Assembly (NCBI GenBank): GCA_965213575.1
Contig: CBDBZN010000019.1
Span: 62,001 to 126,000, forward strand
DNA length: 64,000 bases
DNA from: JAUHXS01 sp965213575
Lineage (GTDB): Bacteria > Bacteroidota > Bacteroidia > Chitinophagales > JAUHXS01
Direction of reading: 5' to 3'
Under the pieces are notes generated by a model. That model was not told the DNA's origin. It ran no database searches and saw nothing but the letters and a program-made list of their open reading frames with translations. This document shows positions 55,901-64,000 of this stretch, piece after piece. Both the position numbers and the translations under genes were made by a program. The stretch's first letter is position 1, and each line of letters opens with the position of its first letter.

Positions 55901-56676
55901 AAGGAAACAGCACTGATTTTACATTTGATCACACATTTTATCGTATACGGTTTAATGGATTCAATTTTAAATCTTCAGTAGACTTTGGAAAGTCCAGAAG
56001 AGCTCAACTTAAAGTAGGCCCTGTTTTTGAAGCCACACAAATTGATAGCAATCAAAATACTTTCATTAATGAACCGGATGTTGATGTTAATAACTTACAA
56101 GACAATTATGTATTTCTTCCAGGTTTAGATGTCCGAGCTATTTTTGACCTCACTGATAATATACAAGCACCAACTACAGGATTTTATTTTACTACCGGAA
56201 TAAAATACTATAAAAGCTTTTCTGAGAATTCTTATGAATTCACCAATCTAAATGCTGAAACAAAATTTTATGTAACTCCTAATACGGCTCCTCGATTAAC
56301 GATCGCTGCCAGGTTAGGGGGAGAAAAAAATATTGGTTCTTACCCCTTTTTTAAATCAAGTTTTATAGGAGGGCGAACAAATTTACGAGGATTTCGACGA
56401 ACACGATTTGCAGGCCATTCATCAGCTTATCAGAGCTTAGAATTAAGGTTTAAAATGACCAATATTAATAATTATTTAATAACCGGTAATTTCGGCCCCT
56501 TAGCCTTTGTCGATAATGCACGTGTTTGGAGTGATGTACCGGAAGCAGATATATGGCATACTGGTGTAGGGGGAGGCTTATGGTTAAATTTATATAATTT
56601 ATTTACAGTATCCGGAAGTGTGAGCTTCTCAAAAGAAGGCCCTTACTTTTTGGTAAACAGTGGCTTTTTCTTTTAA
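52939..56676 (+). CDS. phosphoesterase / kinase-like / Omp85-like barrel fusion, paralog B
   Basis: Lipoprotein (LILIAVIFFLSNCG) of 1245 aa. Residues 48-330 are a calcineurin-like metallophosphoesterase with IGDAG (51-55), GDN (90-92), GNHDWDH (132-138), HH (235-236) and GHEHN (315-319). Residues 450-720 form a second conserved domain with GGGQQT (463-468), RSIDKDP, MEIRPDE, GDWDRHSDQ (616-624) and PRDRD (643-647), which I read as a possible protein-kinase-like fold. The rest from about 880 is an Omp85-type barrel with NLRGFRRTRFAG and a C-terminal Phe. Substrate unknown. It overlaps the lipoprotein gene before it and is 11 bases before the next barrel gene, so these three are one transcription unit. 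Confidence 0.82.
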   Translation: MTRGRGLILIAVIFFLSNCGTYNPWYSKREKNWEASTLPNEEDLLHTVYLIGDAGQPDKDKQEPSLRLLESYLKDGDSTENANKTVVFLGDNIYRYGLPEEDDNDRAEAERRINAQLDIVKGHPGKKIFIPGNHDWDHSGSKGYKRIIAQQNYVENYLESQQVYYPGGGCPGPSEINLNDQTVLIVIDSEWWLHKYYRPYGNSSPCDATDEVDFLIQLEDVVDKNKDKHIVIALHHPLRSNGNHGGHYSITDYLFPITLKYPNWYVPLPIIGAIYPIARQYGYSRQDIPNAKYQKLIKGILNIIRDKKNVTIAAGHEHNLQFHQIGENNHIVSGSGCKQKHVVKRNGASFVVQQKGFARINYYKNGEAWVEFILPEEDGAVGKVVFRRPLGAIDNRDKVVTTFEEENYQDSVKTVVPGKDYATNSFLKKLFLGKHYRQVWSTPVQVKYLDLDREYGGIKPLKKGGGQQTYSLRCEGGDGFQCTLRSIDKDPAAALPEGLRRTLAADIVQDQISTSHPYGALTIPRLADAVGVYHTNPKLRYIPYSPRLGSHLDEFGGMLILMEIRPDEDLSQFANFGNSENVVGTDRMWEQVIEDNDNEVDQDYFLKARLLDMFIGDWDRHSDQWRWAEFDKEGKGEIYKAIPRDRDNVYVKYDGILPAFAASIWGQRKLTNFGYHFTDVVGLNINGAQMDYPFLNDLDRRDWQLAIDTFKRKMTDEVIDSAINDLPVEVQNIQSDEIKAKLKSRRDEMDKLIPKYYEKLAKEVDIPTSDKHEFVFINRINNDSTLVQIYKRKKDGEIKQKLYDRVFLTNETKEIRVYTLGGEDSVVISGKVNRGIKLRILTGDDNDIVIDNSEVTGLKRKTKIYDDRDINNQFIPSSETKIIRTNGSWVKGYDRLGYKADENIPILFVEYDIDNGIYLGAGFKSVNYGFAKSPFIYNQTIRGDYSFRTQAFNIMYKGNWPMLFNRNTGFTFSGQWFNSRSFINYFGQGNSTDFTFDHTFYRIRFNGFNFKSSVDFGKSRRAQLKVGPVFEATQIDSNQNTFINEPDVDVNNLQDNYVFLPGLDVRAIFDLTDNIQAPTTGFYFTTGIKYYKSFSENSYEFTNLNAETKFYVTPNTAPRLTIAARLGGEKNIGSYPFFKSSFIGGRTNLRGFRRTRFAGHSSAYQSLELRFKMTNINNYLITGNFGPLAFVDNARVWSDVPEADIWHTGVGGGLWLNLYNLFTVSGSVSFSKEGPYFLVNSGFFF

Positions 56677-56687
56677 TAAATAGTAGA

Positions 56688-57737
56688 ATGAAAATTAATT
56701 TCATACTTCCAGCATTAGTTATACTAAGTTGCTTTATAAAAATACATGCCCAAGAGGGAGTACTTGAAGATATAGGTGATGATGTAGATGCAGGCCTGAC
56801 AGAAGATGTGGATAGGATTGGGCCGGGGCTAGCAAGTGATCCTCCCCCGAAGGTTGTTGTAGTAAGATATGAGAGGACAGGGCATACTATATTAACGTCT
56901 ACTAGTGATAACCCTGAGTTAGGCGACACCACAGCACAAGTGAATATGGTTAATGAATTCAGGGTAAAAGTTAAAGCTCCTTTATGGATCAAAGATAATA
57001 CAAACATATTATACGGCTTTGCTTATAGTTATCAAGAATACAAGTTTGATGATCCAAATGATTTGACTTACTCTTTATATCAGAATATAGAAAACAAACA
57101 TTTAAAAATCATTGAAAACAACATTTACTTTAATCATTACCTAACTAGAAGACGATTTGTTGTCGCTAAACTGGGTACTTCATTTAATGGTGACTACTCA
57201 AAGGACGATTTGCCCCTTGTTAGATACCTTAAAGTAACTTTTTCTGCATCATATGGCTTCAGAAGAAGAGATGATTTGGCATGGGGTATTGCTTTATATT
57301 ATAATTACAGCTTTGGCCGACAATCTATCTATCCGGCTATTTTATACAAGCGAGCTTTTAATAATAATTTCGGTGTAGAAGCATTGTTTCCCGGAAAAAT
57401 AAACTTTTATTACTCTGCTTGGAGAGGAAATTTCTTTAATGCCGGATATACCTTGGAAGGCGCTAGCTACAGAATTCAGATTGATAGTGCACCACTCAAT
57501 CAGTTTAGGTCATTGGAGCTTAGGAGGTCTGACATATCTCCATATTTTGCATTTGAACAACAAATTTACGACTTTATCTGGTTTAATATTACTGCAGGCT
57601 ATCGGTTTAATATAAATTTTAATGTTGACCGTGACAATAGAATTAGCACAGAAAGGCTAATTCATAACACGATAAAACCAACACCGTACTTATCTGCTTC
57701 TTTATTTTTGACTATCCCTAAAAAGTTTAGAAGATAA
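56688..57737 (+). CDS. DUF6268-like outer-membrane beta-barrel protein
   Basis: Barrel of 349 aa with a leader (INFILPALVILSCFIKIHAQ). An acidic linker (VLEDIGDDVDAGLTEDVDRIG) precedes strands such as VVRYERTGHTIL and FGYSYQEYKFDDPNDLT. The general pattern is that of DUF6268 proteins, whose role is unknown. Its last strands end LTIPKKFRR. Only 11 bases separate it from the fusion gene before it, and it converges on the DUF481 gene with two bases between them. Confidence 0.72.
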   Translation: MKINFILPALVILSCFIKIHAQEGVLEDIGDDVDAGLTEDVDRIGPGLASDPPPKVVVVRYERTGHTILTSTSDNPELGDTTAQVNMVNEFRVKVKAPLWIKDNTNILYGFAYSYQEYKFDDPNDLTYSLYQNIENKHLKIIENNIYFNHYLTRRRFVVAKLGTSFNGDYSKDDLPLVRYLKVTFSASYGFRRRDDLAWGIALYYNYSFGRQSIYPAILYKRAFNNNFGVEALFPGKINFYYSAWRGNFFNAGYTLEGASYRIQIDSAPLNQFRSLELRRSDISPYFAFEQQIYDFIWFNITAGYRFNINFNVDRDNRISTERLIHNTIKPTPYLSASLFLTIPKKFRR

Positions 57738-57739
57738 TC

Positions 57740-58492
57740 TTAAAAAGAGATCCCTATTCCATTTAATAATGTAAAAAAAGTTTTTTGTACCCCGGGAGGC
57801 GGATTTGCATCAAAAGTGTAGTTAAACTGTATTCTAAATCTTAAATATTTATTTATATTAAATTCCACTTTACTATCTGAAGATAAGCGATAGTCAACAA
57901 AGTTTTTTAACAAGGGTTGATAATATGTCACATGCCCTAAAAAAACATTTTTACTGATTATCCAATTCCAAGATATATAATTACTTAGCCGATGATCTCT
58001 ATTAATAAAAAAAGGTTTAAGTAACTCTTCATATTCATACATATATAAAACACCTGCAAATAATTGAAGTGAGTCATGCTGATAGATATTAAAGCGCGGC
58101 CCGGTGCCATTTAATACTCTTAAATTAATCTTTTGGATTTGATTATATTGATATTGCGAAAATGCTTCCCAAGTGACAGGATATTTTTCCAAATCATAGT
58201 TGTATCGAAGATGTTGAAAGCCACTATTTAACAAGTTTTGGCCGGCAACTCTTGTGAATTTAAAATTATTTAAAATTAAAAATCTGCTCCTATTATATCG
58301 ATATAATAACTGAACATCACTGCCTGTTTGTAATATGTCTTCATTAGTTCTCGTAAAGCTAAAATCAAAAGCTACTGAACCTGAGAAACCATTTTCCTCT
58401 CCTTCTATTCTTTTATTTTCAATATTTACTATTTGTGCAGATAACGATTGCATACAGATAACAAAAAATATTACGAACCCTAGCCACTTCAT
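57740..58492 (-). CDS. DUF481 outer-membrane protein
   Basis: Barrel of 250 aa. Leader (LGFVIFFVICMQSLSAQ), then GFSGSVAFDFSFTRTNEDIL and LLYRYNRSRFLILNNFKFTR, which is the DUF481 opening. Pairs of strands follow to a final FFTLLNGIGISF, with a Phe end typical of barrel insertion. Function unknown. It is divergent from the carboxylase gene and convergent with the DUF6268-like gene. Confidence 0.8.
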   Translation of the reverse strand: MKWLGFVIFFVICMQSLSAQIVNIENKRIEGEENGFSGSVAFDFSFTRTNEDILQTGSDVQLLYRYNRSRFLILNNFKFTRVAGQNLLNSGFQHLRYNYDLEKYPVTWEAFSQYQYNQIQKINLRVLNGTGPRFNIYQHDSLQLFAGVLYMYEYEELLKPFFINRDHRLSNYISWNWIISKNVFLGHVTYYQPLLKNFVDYRLSSDSKVEFNINKYLRFRIQFNYTFDANPPPGVQKTFFTLLNGIGISF

Positions 58493-58627
58493 ATAGCAAA
58501 GATAATATTAACGTGATTAAGTTCAGAATGGATAATTTCTTAAAATTCTATTCTAAATTCTAAATTCTCAACTGATAAAGATTTATCGTATTTTCGTTAC
58601 AAGCTAAAAACAAATGAAGCAAATAAA

Positions 58628-60274
58628 ATGGCGAAAATAACCAAGGAAGAGCTGGAAGCGAATAAAAATGAAGACCATATTCGGTTAATGATCTCTGATC
58701 TTCATAAAATTATAGATAACATTAAGCTGGGAGGTGGCACTAAACGCATTGAAAAGCTTCATAGTAAAGGTAAAATGACCGCGAGAGAACGGATTGCTTA
58801 CCTTATCGATAAAGGTTCTGAAACAATAGAAATCGGCACTTTCACCGGCTATGAAATGTATGAAGAATATGGAGGGTGTCCGGCCGGCGGCGTCATAGTA
58901 ACAATGGGTTATGTATCTGAAAAGCAATGCATCATTGTTGCTAATGATGCTACTGTTAAAGCAGGAGCTTGGTTTCCAATTACGGGCAAAAAGAACTTAA
59001 GAGCTCAGGAAATATCGATGGAAAATAACTTACCTATTATATATTTAGTTGATAGTGCGGGAGTCTTTTTACCTATGCAAGATGAAATCTTTCCTGATAA
59101 AGAACATTTTGGGCGAATATTCAGAAATAATGCCATTATGTCTTCAGAAGGAATTACACAAATTGCTGCCATCATGGGTAGTTGTGTTGCCGGAGGAGCT
59201 TATTTACCTATAATGTCTGATGAGGCACTTATAGTTGACAAAACGGGATCAGTATTCTTAGCAGGCTCTTATTTAGTAAAAGCAGCCATCGGCGAAGATA
59301 TTGACAATGAAACACTGGGTGGCGCCACGACTCATTGTGAGATTTCGGGAGTTACAGATTACAAAATGCCTAATGATAAAGCGTGCTTGGATAAGATCAA
59401 AAAAATCGTAAATAAAATCGGTGATTTTGACAAAGCGGGATTTAATAGAATTAAATCCGTACCACCTAAAAAAGACGTTAACGAAATATATGGATATGTG
59501 CCTATCAATAACGCTAAGCCATACGAGGTAAGAGAAATTATAGAGCGGTTGATTGATAATTCTGAGTTTGAGGAATACAAACCGGAGTTTGGAAAAACTA
59601 TTGTATGTGGTTATGCACGAGTTGATGGCTGGGCAGTGGGTATTGTGGCTAACCAAAGAGAAATTGTAAAAACCCGTAAAGGTGAAATGCAGTTTGGAGG
59701 AGTGATATATTCTGATTCTGCTGACAAGGCAGCACGATTTATCATGAACTGTAATCAAAAGAAAATTCCATTGGTTTTCTTGCAAGACGTAACTGGTTTT
59801 ATGGTTGGTTCAAAATCTGAGCATGGTGGCATTATCAAAGATGGAGCAAAGCTTGTAAATGCTGTATCAAATTCAATAGTGCCCAAGATTACCATCATTA
59901 TTGGCAATTCTTATGGAGCAGGTAATTATGCTATGTGCGGAAAAGCTTATGACCCTAGGCTGATTGCTGCTTGGCCTAATGCAAAAATAGCTGTTATGGG
60001 AGGTGCGCAAGCTGCTAAAACTTTGATGCAAATACAAGTTGCATCTATGAAAAGCAAAGGCGAAGAAGTGGATGAACAAAAGCAAGAAAAAATATTGCAA
60101 GATATTACTGCTAAATATGACAGGCAAACTACTGCTTATTATGCAGCTGCACGGCTATGGGTAGATGAAATTATCGACCCGAAAGATACTCGAAAATGGA
60201 TATCTATGGGAATTGAAGCAGCTAATCATAAGCCGATAACTAAAGCTTTCAATGTAGGCGTTATTCAAACTTAA
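58628..60274 (+). CDS. acyl-CoA carboxylase beta subunit, methylcrotonyl-CoA type
   Basis: Carboxyltransferase subunit of a biotin-dependent acyl-CoA carboxylase, moving carboxyl from biotin to the CoA ester. The N-half has GKMTARERIAYLIDKGS and YGGCPAGGVIVTMGYVSEKQ (core GGVIVTMGYVS), then MGSCVAGGAYLPIMSDEA. The C-half has FLQDVTGFMVGSKSEHGGI (core QDVTGFMVG), GNSYGAGNYAMCGKAYDPR and NAKIAVMGGAQAA, which point to the methylcrotonyl-CoA group rather than propionyl- or acetyl-CoA types. At 548 aa it is full length. The biotin partner (alpha subunit) is not adjacent; the bio operon in this window could supply its cofactor. Confidence 0.88.
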   Translation: MAKITKEELEANKNEDHIRLMISDLHKIIDNIKLGGGTKRIEKLHSKGKMTARERIAYLIDKGSETIEIGTFTGYEMYEEYGGCPAGGVIVTMGYVSEKQCIIVANDATVKAGAWFPITGKKNLRAQEISMENNLPIIYLVDSAGVFLPMQDEIFPDKEHFGRIFRNNAIMSSEGITQIAAIMGSCVAGGAYLPIMSDEALIVDKTGSVFLAGSYLVKAAIGEDIDNETLGGATTHCEISGVTDYKMPNDKACLDKIKKIVNKIGDFDKAGFNRIKSVPPKKDVNEIYGYVPINNAKPYEVREIIERLIDNSEFEEYKPEFGKTIVCGYARVDGWAVGIVANQREIVKTRKGEMQFGGVIYSDSADKAARFIMNCNQKKIPLVFLQDVTGFMVGSKSEHGGIIKDGAKLVNAVSNSIVPKITIIIGNSYGAGNYAMCGKAYDPRLIAAWPNAKIAVMGGAQAAKTLMQIQVASMKSKGEEVDEQKQEKILQDITAKYDRQTTAYYAAARLWVDEIIDPKDTRKWISMGIEAANHKPITKAFNVGVIQT

Positions 60275-61569
60275 TGAGAAGCTTCAGCCGGATTTTCTAT
60301 TCTATCAGAAATAGTATGATTGGTTTTTATAGAAGCAAATAGTAAGGATGCAACTAAAATGATAAATGGTTGTACGACCACTCTAAATCGAGCATCTAAT
60401 TCAGGCCCGGCGGATAAAAAAGCAAAATACATTATGATTAATGTAATTATTAAAAATAATTTATTTGCTATTACTTTTCGAATATGTAAAGCACAAAACA
60501 GTAAAATTAGTAATTGTAATAACATTTGAATGGCTACTAATCCTGAGATCAACAGGCTATTCTTATGTATATTGAGTTGCTCTGCAGCCATACTTCGAAC
60601 AGGAATAATCCAAAATTTTATAAAATTTATCATAAAGCTTTTAGCATAAACAACCGGATGCTGAATAATTATCTCTTTAGCCCGATTAATCATATAATCA
60701 TTGACTAATCCTGTATTGTTATAATAATGTGCCCCTACTCTATTCCATGTTTCATTCCATAATTCTTGTTGAACATTTTCAAGCGATTTCTCTTCTGTTT
60801 GCGCTTTAACATCAGCTGCCCTATACAGCAATAAGTTAGTAGCTCCAATAGAACTGATCATGATAGTATGGTGGGTGTGATAATTTCGCATCAACCATGG
60901 AGAGATTGTTAAACTTGAGATCAGGATTATAACCAACCCTTTTTTATAACTTTTTCTTTGCAAAAATAGGATGCTTAAAAATATTAATATTGGTAAAAAA
61001 ACAGCAATAGGCCTGCATAAAATAGCTAAGCCTAAGAAAAATCCTGCATATACGTAATTTTTCCATCTAGTAAATTCTAAAGACTTACTTAGAAAAAGAA
61101 CACTAAATAACAATAAAGTTGCGAAAACCGTCTCGGTCAGCATACTGCTAGCTAAAACTATAGAAGGAAGGTCAATTGCCAGGAAAAACATTCCAACAGC
61201 ACTTATAAATTTATTTTTTAAAAAAGTATGTATTAGTTGATAAAGCAAATAACAATTTAAGAGCGCTAAACCTATTTGAAAAACAATTAAACCAACTATA
61301 TCTAAAAGAATAAATTTAAAAAAAGCCCATGTTAGAGGATAAACCGGAGTTCGGGTATGGTTAGGAAAATATGGCCCCTCCTTCTCTATACTGTATTTAC
61401 TATGTTGAATTATGTTTTCTGCTAATTGCTCATATTGATAAGAATCATAGAAATATAAACCTTCACTTCCACTTTCATTTAAAACTAATCCCAAATAAGC
61501 TACTCTTAAAAATACTGCCAATAAAAATACATTGGAAAAAGTAAAAATCTTTTGTGCTGCTTTGTTCAA
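60271..61569 (-). CDS. GT39-type membrane glycosyltransferase (ArnT/PMT-like)
   Basis: Integral-membrane glycosyltransferase of 432 aa using a lipid-linked sugar. The N-terminal loop has the acidic pattern SEGLYFYDSYQYEQLAENIIQ (core YFYDSYQYEQLAE), followed by about ten membrane segments, for example IVLASSMLTETVFATLLLFS and LLFSVLFLSKSLEF. The acceptor is unknown. It overlaps the CapD-like gene by 4 bases and belongs to its operon; it converges on the carboxylase gene with a 4-base overlap of ends. Confidence 0.78.
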   Translation of the reverse strand: MNKAAQKIFTFSNVFLLAVFLRVAYLGLVLNESGSEGLYFYDSYQYEQLAENIIQHSKYSIEKEGPYFPNHTRTPVYPLTWAFFKFILLDIVGLIVFQIGLALLNCYLLYQLIHTFLKNKFISAVGMFFLAIDLPSIVLASSMLTETVFATLLLFSVLFLSKSLEFTRWKNYVYAGFFLGLAILCRPIAVFLPILIFLSILFLQRKSYKKGLVIILISSLTISPWLMRNYHTHHTIMISSIGATNLLLYRAADVKAQTEEKSLENVQQELWNETWNRVGAHYYNNTGLVNDYMINRAKEIIIQHPVVYAKSFMINFIKFWIIPVRSMAAEQLNIHKNSLLISGLVAIQMLLQLLILLFCALHIRKVIANKLFLIITLIIMYFAFLSAGPELDARFRVVVQPFIILVASLLFASIKTNHTISDRIENPAEASH

Positions 61570-63461
61570 AGCTTTTGTTTTGCAACAGGTTTATCTAACA
61601 TTACATAAGTAGAATTCTGACTGATAAATTCAGGTACTATCTTTTTCATCAGCCTAACAATATGGTCATTATTTTGTTCTTTAAACTGATTGATCAATGA
61701 ATCTACTTCTAACAATATCTTTTCAAATTCATATATTCTCACTTTCGCAATTAATATTTTAGGATTATGAGTTGATAAATTATTTTCTTGATCATCCAAC
61801 AATTCTTCATGCAGTTTTTCTCCAGGCCTTAAGCCGGAATAAGTAATTTTAATATCTTCATCAGGTACCAAACCAGATAATTTGATCATTTTTCTTGCTA
61901 AATCAGCAATTTTTATCTGCTTACCCATATCAAAAATAAAAATCTCCCCACCCTCTCCCATCGCTCCCGCTTCTAAAACCAATTGACAAGCCTCGGGTAT
62001 GGTCATAAAATAACGTGTAATATCTTGATGTGTAACGGTGACCGGGCCGCCTGTTTCTATTTGTTTTCTGAACAATGGAATTACAGAACCATTAGAGTCT
62101 AGCACATTACCAAAACGTGTAGTAATAAATTTAGTTTTTCTTCCTTTTAAGGAATTATTTAAAGATTGTACATATATTTCGCCTATCCTTTTTGCTGCTC
62201 CCATTATATTAGTGGGGTTAACAGCTTTATCAGTAGATACATATACCATTTTTTTAACCTGATGGTTAACCGCTAAGTCGGCTATAACTTTTGTTCCTAA
62301 GATATTAGTTAATATGGCTTCTGAAGGATTATTTTCCATTAATGGCACATGTTTATATGCTGCGGCATGATAAACATAATCAGGATTGAAGGTATTAAAG
62401 ACATTAGACATTCGTTCCTTATTCCTTACATCTCCGATAACAATTTCAAAATTTTTAAAAGATGGATGTTTCGACAGTTCTTGATCTAATTCATATAATG
62501 GCGTTTCTGCCTGATCTAATAGAATTAATTTTTTAGGATGAAAAGGAATAATTTGTCGTGCAATCTCTGAACCGATAGACCCGGCAGCTCCTGTAATTAA
62601 AACTACTTTATTGATGAGTTGTTGACTGATATTATCTTTATCAAGTACAATAGGATCACGTTCGAGTAAGTCTTCAATTTTAATTTTTTTAATCTGCTTT
62701 ACGCTTAATTCTTGATTAACCCATTCAACCATAGGAGGTATTTCAAGCAATTGAATTGCATACTGAATACACAGTTCACTGATATTCTTCCTTGTTTTTT
62801 TATCAATATTTGTTTTAGCAAAAATGAAACGATGTATCTTTTTTTTATTAAATATTTCTTCTACATTCTTAATATCATAGATTTTTACTCCTTCTATCTC
62901 TTTTTTTATCAATTTCACATCATCTTCAACAAAAGCCACAACTTGATTGTTGGCAGTTTCATCCCGATCTAATGTTCTTTTAGTAATAATGCCCGACTCC
63001 CCCGCTCCATAAATAATGAAATTGATTTTTTCTTGGGTAGTATCTTTAATCGTTAAATAAAGCATCTTCACAAACACTCTAAAAGCAGTCATCATAAAAA
63101 TACAAAGCACGTAATCTATAATAAGCACTGCCCGAGAAAACAAATACTTTTCATTGATGCTATAGGAAACAAAATTGGTGAGTATGAAAATGAATGAACC
63201 TAATGTAACCGAAAAAAATATACGACGTGCATCTTGTACACTGGTATGATATATAATACCCGAATAAGTCTCAAATATAAAAGAACAAATAGCTCTAACT
63301 ATAATCACTAAAGGAATAGAGAGCATCATTCGCTCTATGTGAGAATCAGGCACATTAAAATTAAATCGCAATAAATGAGCAATGATCACTGCACTTATAG
63401 CAATTAATAAATCAATACAAAAAATCCCCCAGCGGGGTATGTTTCTAGTGCCTAACTTCAT
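61566..63461 (-). CDS. CapD/WbpM-like UDP-sugar 4,6-dehydratase (membrane-bound)
   Basis: Nucleotide-sugar dehydratase for polysaccharide precursor synthesis, 631 aa. Four N-terminal membrane segments lead to a Rossmann region (INFIIYGAGESGIITKRTL) and the catalytic SDR domain with VLITGAAGSIGSEIARQI, then VVYVSTDKAVNP-like KMVYVSTDKAVNPTNIMGAAKR. The usual Tyr of YxxxK is Met (MGAAK), as in the large WbpM/CapD branch. It is followed by RFGNVLDSNGSVIPLF. It comes 24 bases after the sugar transferase gene and overlaps the GT39 gene. Confidence 0.9.
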   Translation of the reverse strand: MKLGTRNIPRWGIFCIDLLIAISAVIIAHLLRFNFNVPDSHIERMMLSIPLVIIVRAICSFIFETYSGIIYHTSVQDARRIFFSVTLGSFIFILTNFVSYSINEKYLFSRAVLIIDYVLCIFMMTAFRVFVKMLYLTIKDTTQEKINFIIYGAGESGIITKRTLDRDETANNQVVAFVEDDVKLIKKEIEGVKIYDIKNVEEIFNKKKIHRFIFAKTNIDKKTRKNISELCIQYAIQLLEIPPMVEWVNQELSVKQIKKIKIEDLLERDPIVLDKDNISQQLINKVVLITGAAGSIGSEIARQIIPFHPKKLILLDQAETPLYELDQELSKHPSFKNFEIVIGDVRNKERMSNVFNTFNPDYVYHAAAYKHVPLMENNPSEAILTNILGTKVIADLAVNHQVKKMVYVSTDKAVNPTNIMGAAKRIGEIYVQSLNNSLKGRKTKFITTRFGNVLDSNGSVIPLFRKQIETGGPVTVTHQDITRYFMTIPEACQLVLEAGAMGEGGEIFIFDMGKQIKIADLARKMIKLSGLVPDEDIKITYSGLRPGEKLHEELLDDQENNLSTHNPKILIAKVRIYEFEKILLEVDSLINQFKEQNNDHIVRLMKKIVPEFISQNSTYVMLDKPVAKQKL

Positions 63462-63485
63462 ACTTATAAAATGTGGAGCGGTACC

Positions 63486-64000
63486 TTACCCTAAAATCTT
63501 TTTTACTGTTAAATAAATTATCTTCAAGTCAGTAAAAATACTTTGTTCTTGTATATATTTCAAATTCAATGCTAATTTTGCCGGCATTATTTCCTCAATA
63601 TAAGCTTTCTCCGGATCCGGATATTGTGCCAATAATTCATTTTCATTTGCAAATGCTATAGAGGCATAATCCGTTAATCCCGGCCGTACTAACAACACTT
63701 TTTTTTGTTGTAAAGAGTACATTTCTACATATTTTTTGACTTCCGGCCGAGGCCCTACTATACTCATTTCTCCTTTAATTATATTTATTAACTGAGGTAA
63801 TTCATCTAATTTATACTTTCGCAGATAATAACCAACAGAAGTAATGCGGCTATCTCTTCCACCTATTGTTATAAGCCCTTTTTGATCTGCTCCGATATGC
63901 ATTGTTCTGAATTTATAAAGCGTGAACGGCTTTTCATGAAGCCCTATCCTTTCTTGTTTAAAGAAGGCACCACCTTTTGAAGTTAATAGAATTAATATGC
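63486..64000 (-). CDS. initiating sugar-phosphate transferase (WcaJ/bacterial sugar transferase family), N-terminus outside window
   Basis: Transfers a sugar-1-phosphate to undecaprenyl phosphate to start an exopolysaccharide or capsule repeat. The frame is open to the window edge; the visible 171 codons cover most of the catalytic domain. It reads LTSKGGAFFKQERIGLHEK and FTLYKFRTMH, then GRDSRITSVGYYLRKYKLDELPQLINI (core RKYKLDELPQLINI), GEMSIVGPRPEV and RPGLTDYASI. The membrane part at the N-terminus is not seen. First of the three minus-strand polysaccharide genes. Confidence 0.92.
   Translation of the reverse strand, partial: ILILLTSKGGAFFKQERIGLHEKPFTLYKFRTMHIGADQKGLITIGGRDSRITSVGYYLRKYKLDELPQLINIIKGEMSIVGPRPEVKKYVEMYSLQQKKVLLVRPGLTDYASIAFANENELLAQYPDPEKAYIEEIMPAKLALNLKYIQEQSIFTDLKIIYLTVKKILG

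Noticed and set aside
59273..59785. 170-codon minus-strand frame within the carboxylase gene
   Set aside because: Shadow of a strongly conserved enzyme; no plausible product.

Overview
The window is a contiguous piece of a low-GC, non-Bacteroidales Bacteroidota genome. Pointers to the phylum are type IX secretion cargo with type A and type B (gliding-motility-associated) C-terminal domains, a 288-residue RpoD, a 483-residue GAPDH with an N-terminal extension, TamL- and LptD-like envelope genes, and -7 boxes of the TAnnTTTG type. Genes are densely packed on both strands. I see no tRNA, rRNA, transposase, phage or CRISPR array. The only long gene-free stretch is 9665-10138.

Layout. 1-7.4 kb is envelope biogenesis: an MlaD-like substrate-binding protein (cut by the window edge), an N-acetylmuramoyl-L-alanine amidase, an LptD-like LPS exporter and a TamL-like Omp85 lipoprotein broken by three single-base frameshifts. 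7.4-9.7 kb holds a TrmH-family RNA methyltransferase and dihydrolipoyl dehydrogenase. 10.1-16.5 kb is, on the minus strand, a Wzc-like tyrosine autokinase followed at 11 nt by bioB-bioF-bioD-bioA. 16.6-25.4 kb holds folA, a lipoprotein, a conserved unknown, proS, a low-complexity secreted protein, a FadL-type channel, a small lipoprotein and a frameshifted helical protein. 25.5-33.8 kb is a block of secreted T9SS cargo: three plus-strand proteins with PKD or adhesin-like features and a purple-acid-phosphatase-like enzyme. 34-38.4 kb contains a membrane protein, a small barrel and the tyrosine-catabolism genes hppD and hmgA, separated by a four-helix-bundle gene flanked by inverted repeats. 38.6-43.3 kb is core: rpoD, gap, ffh, a PP-loop ATPase and the SRP RNA. 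43.4-57.7 kb contains two paralogous giant proteins (phosphoesterase, a possible kinase-like middle domain, Omp85-like barrel) flanking sixA-ppk1, a DUF2652 cyclase-fold protein, an HD-PycTM (Pycsar effector family) protein and an SdiA-regulated-like lipoprotein. 57.7-64 kb holds a DUF481 barrel, an acyl-CoA carboxylase beta subunit and a polysaccharide locus (GT39-type transferase, CapD-like dehydratase, initiating sugar transferase cut by the edge).

What stands out. (1) The two fused phosphoesterase/kinase-like/barrel proteins look like an Omp85-anchored enzyme architecture that I cannot match to a named system; one paralog has lost phosphoesterase metal ligands. (2) A cyclase-fold DUF2652 protein lies tail to tail with an HD-PycTM protein, which raises the question of nucleotide signalling, although the cyclase-like protein lacks the usual transition-state Asn/Arg. 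(3) The four-helix-bundle gene has terminal inverted repeats overlapping both its own stop codon and that of hmgA. (4) Six single-base indels break four otherwise well-conserved genes; they may be sequencing errors or real decay. All homology calls are by eye; no search was run.
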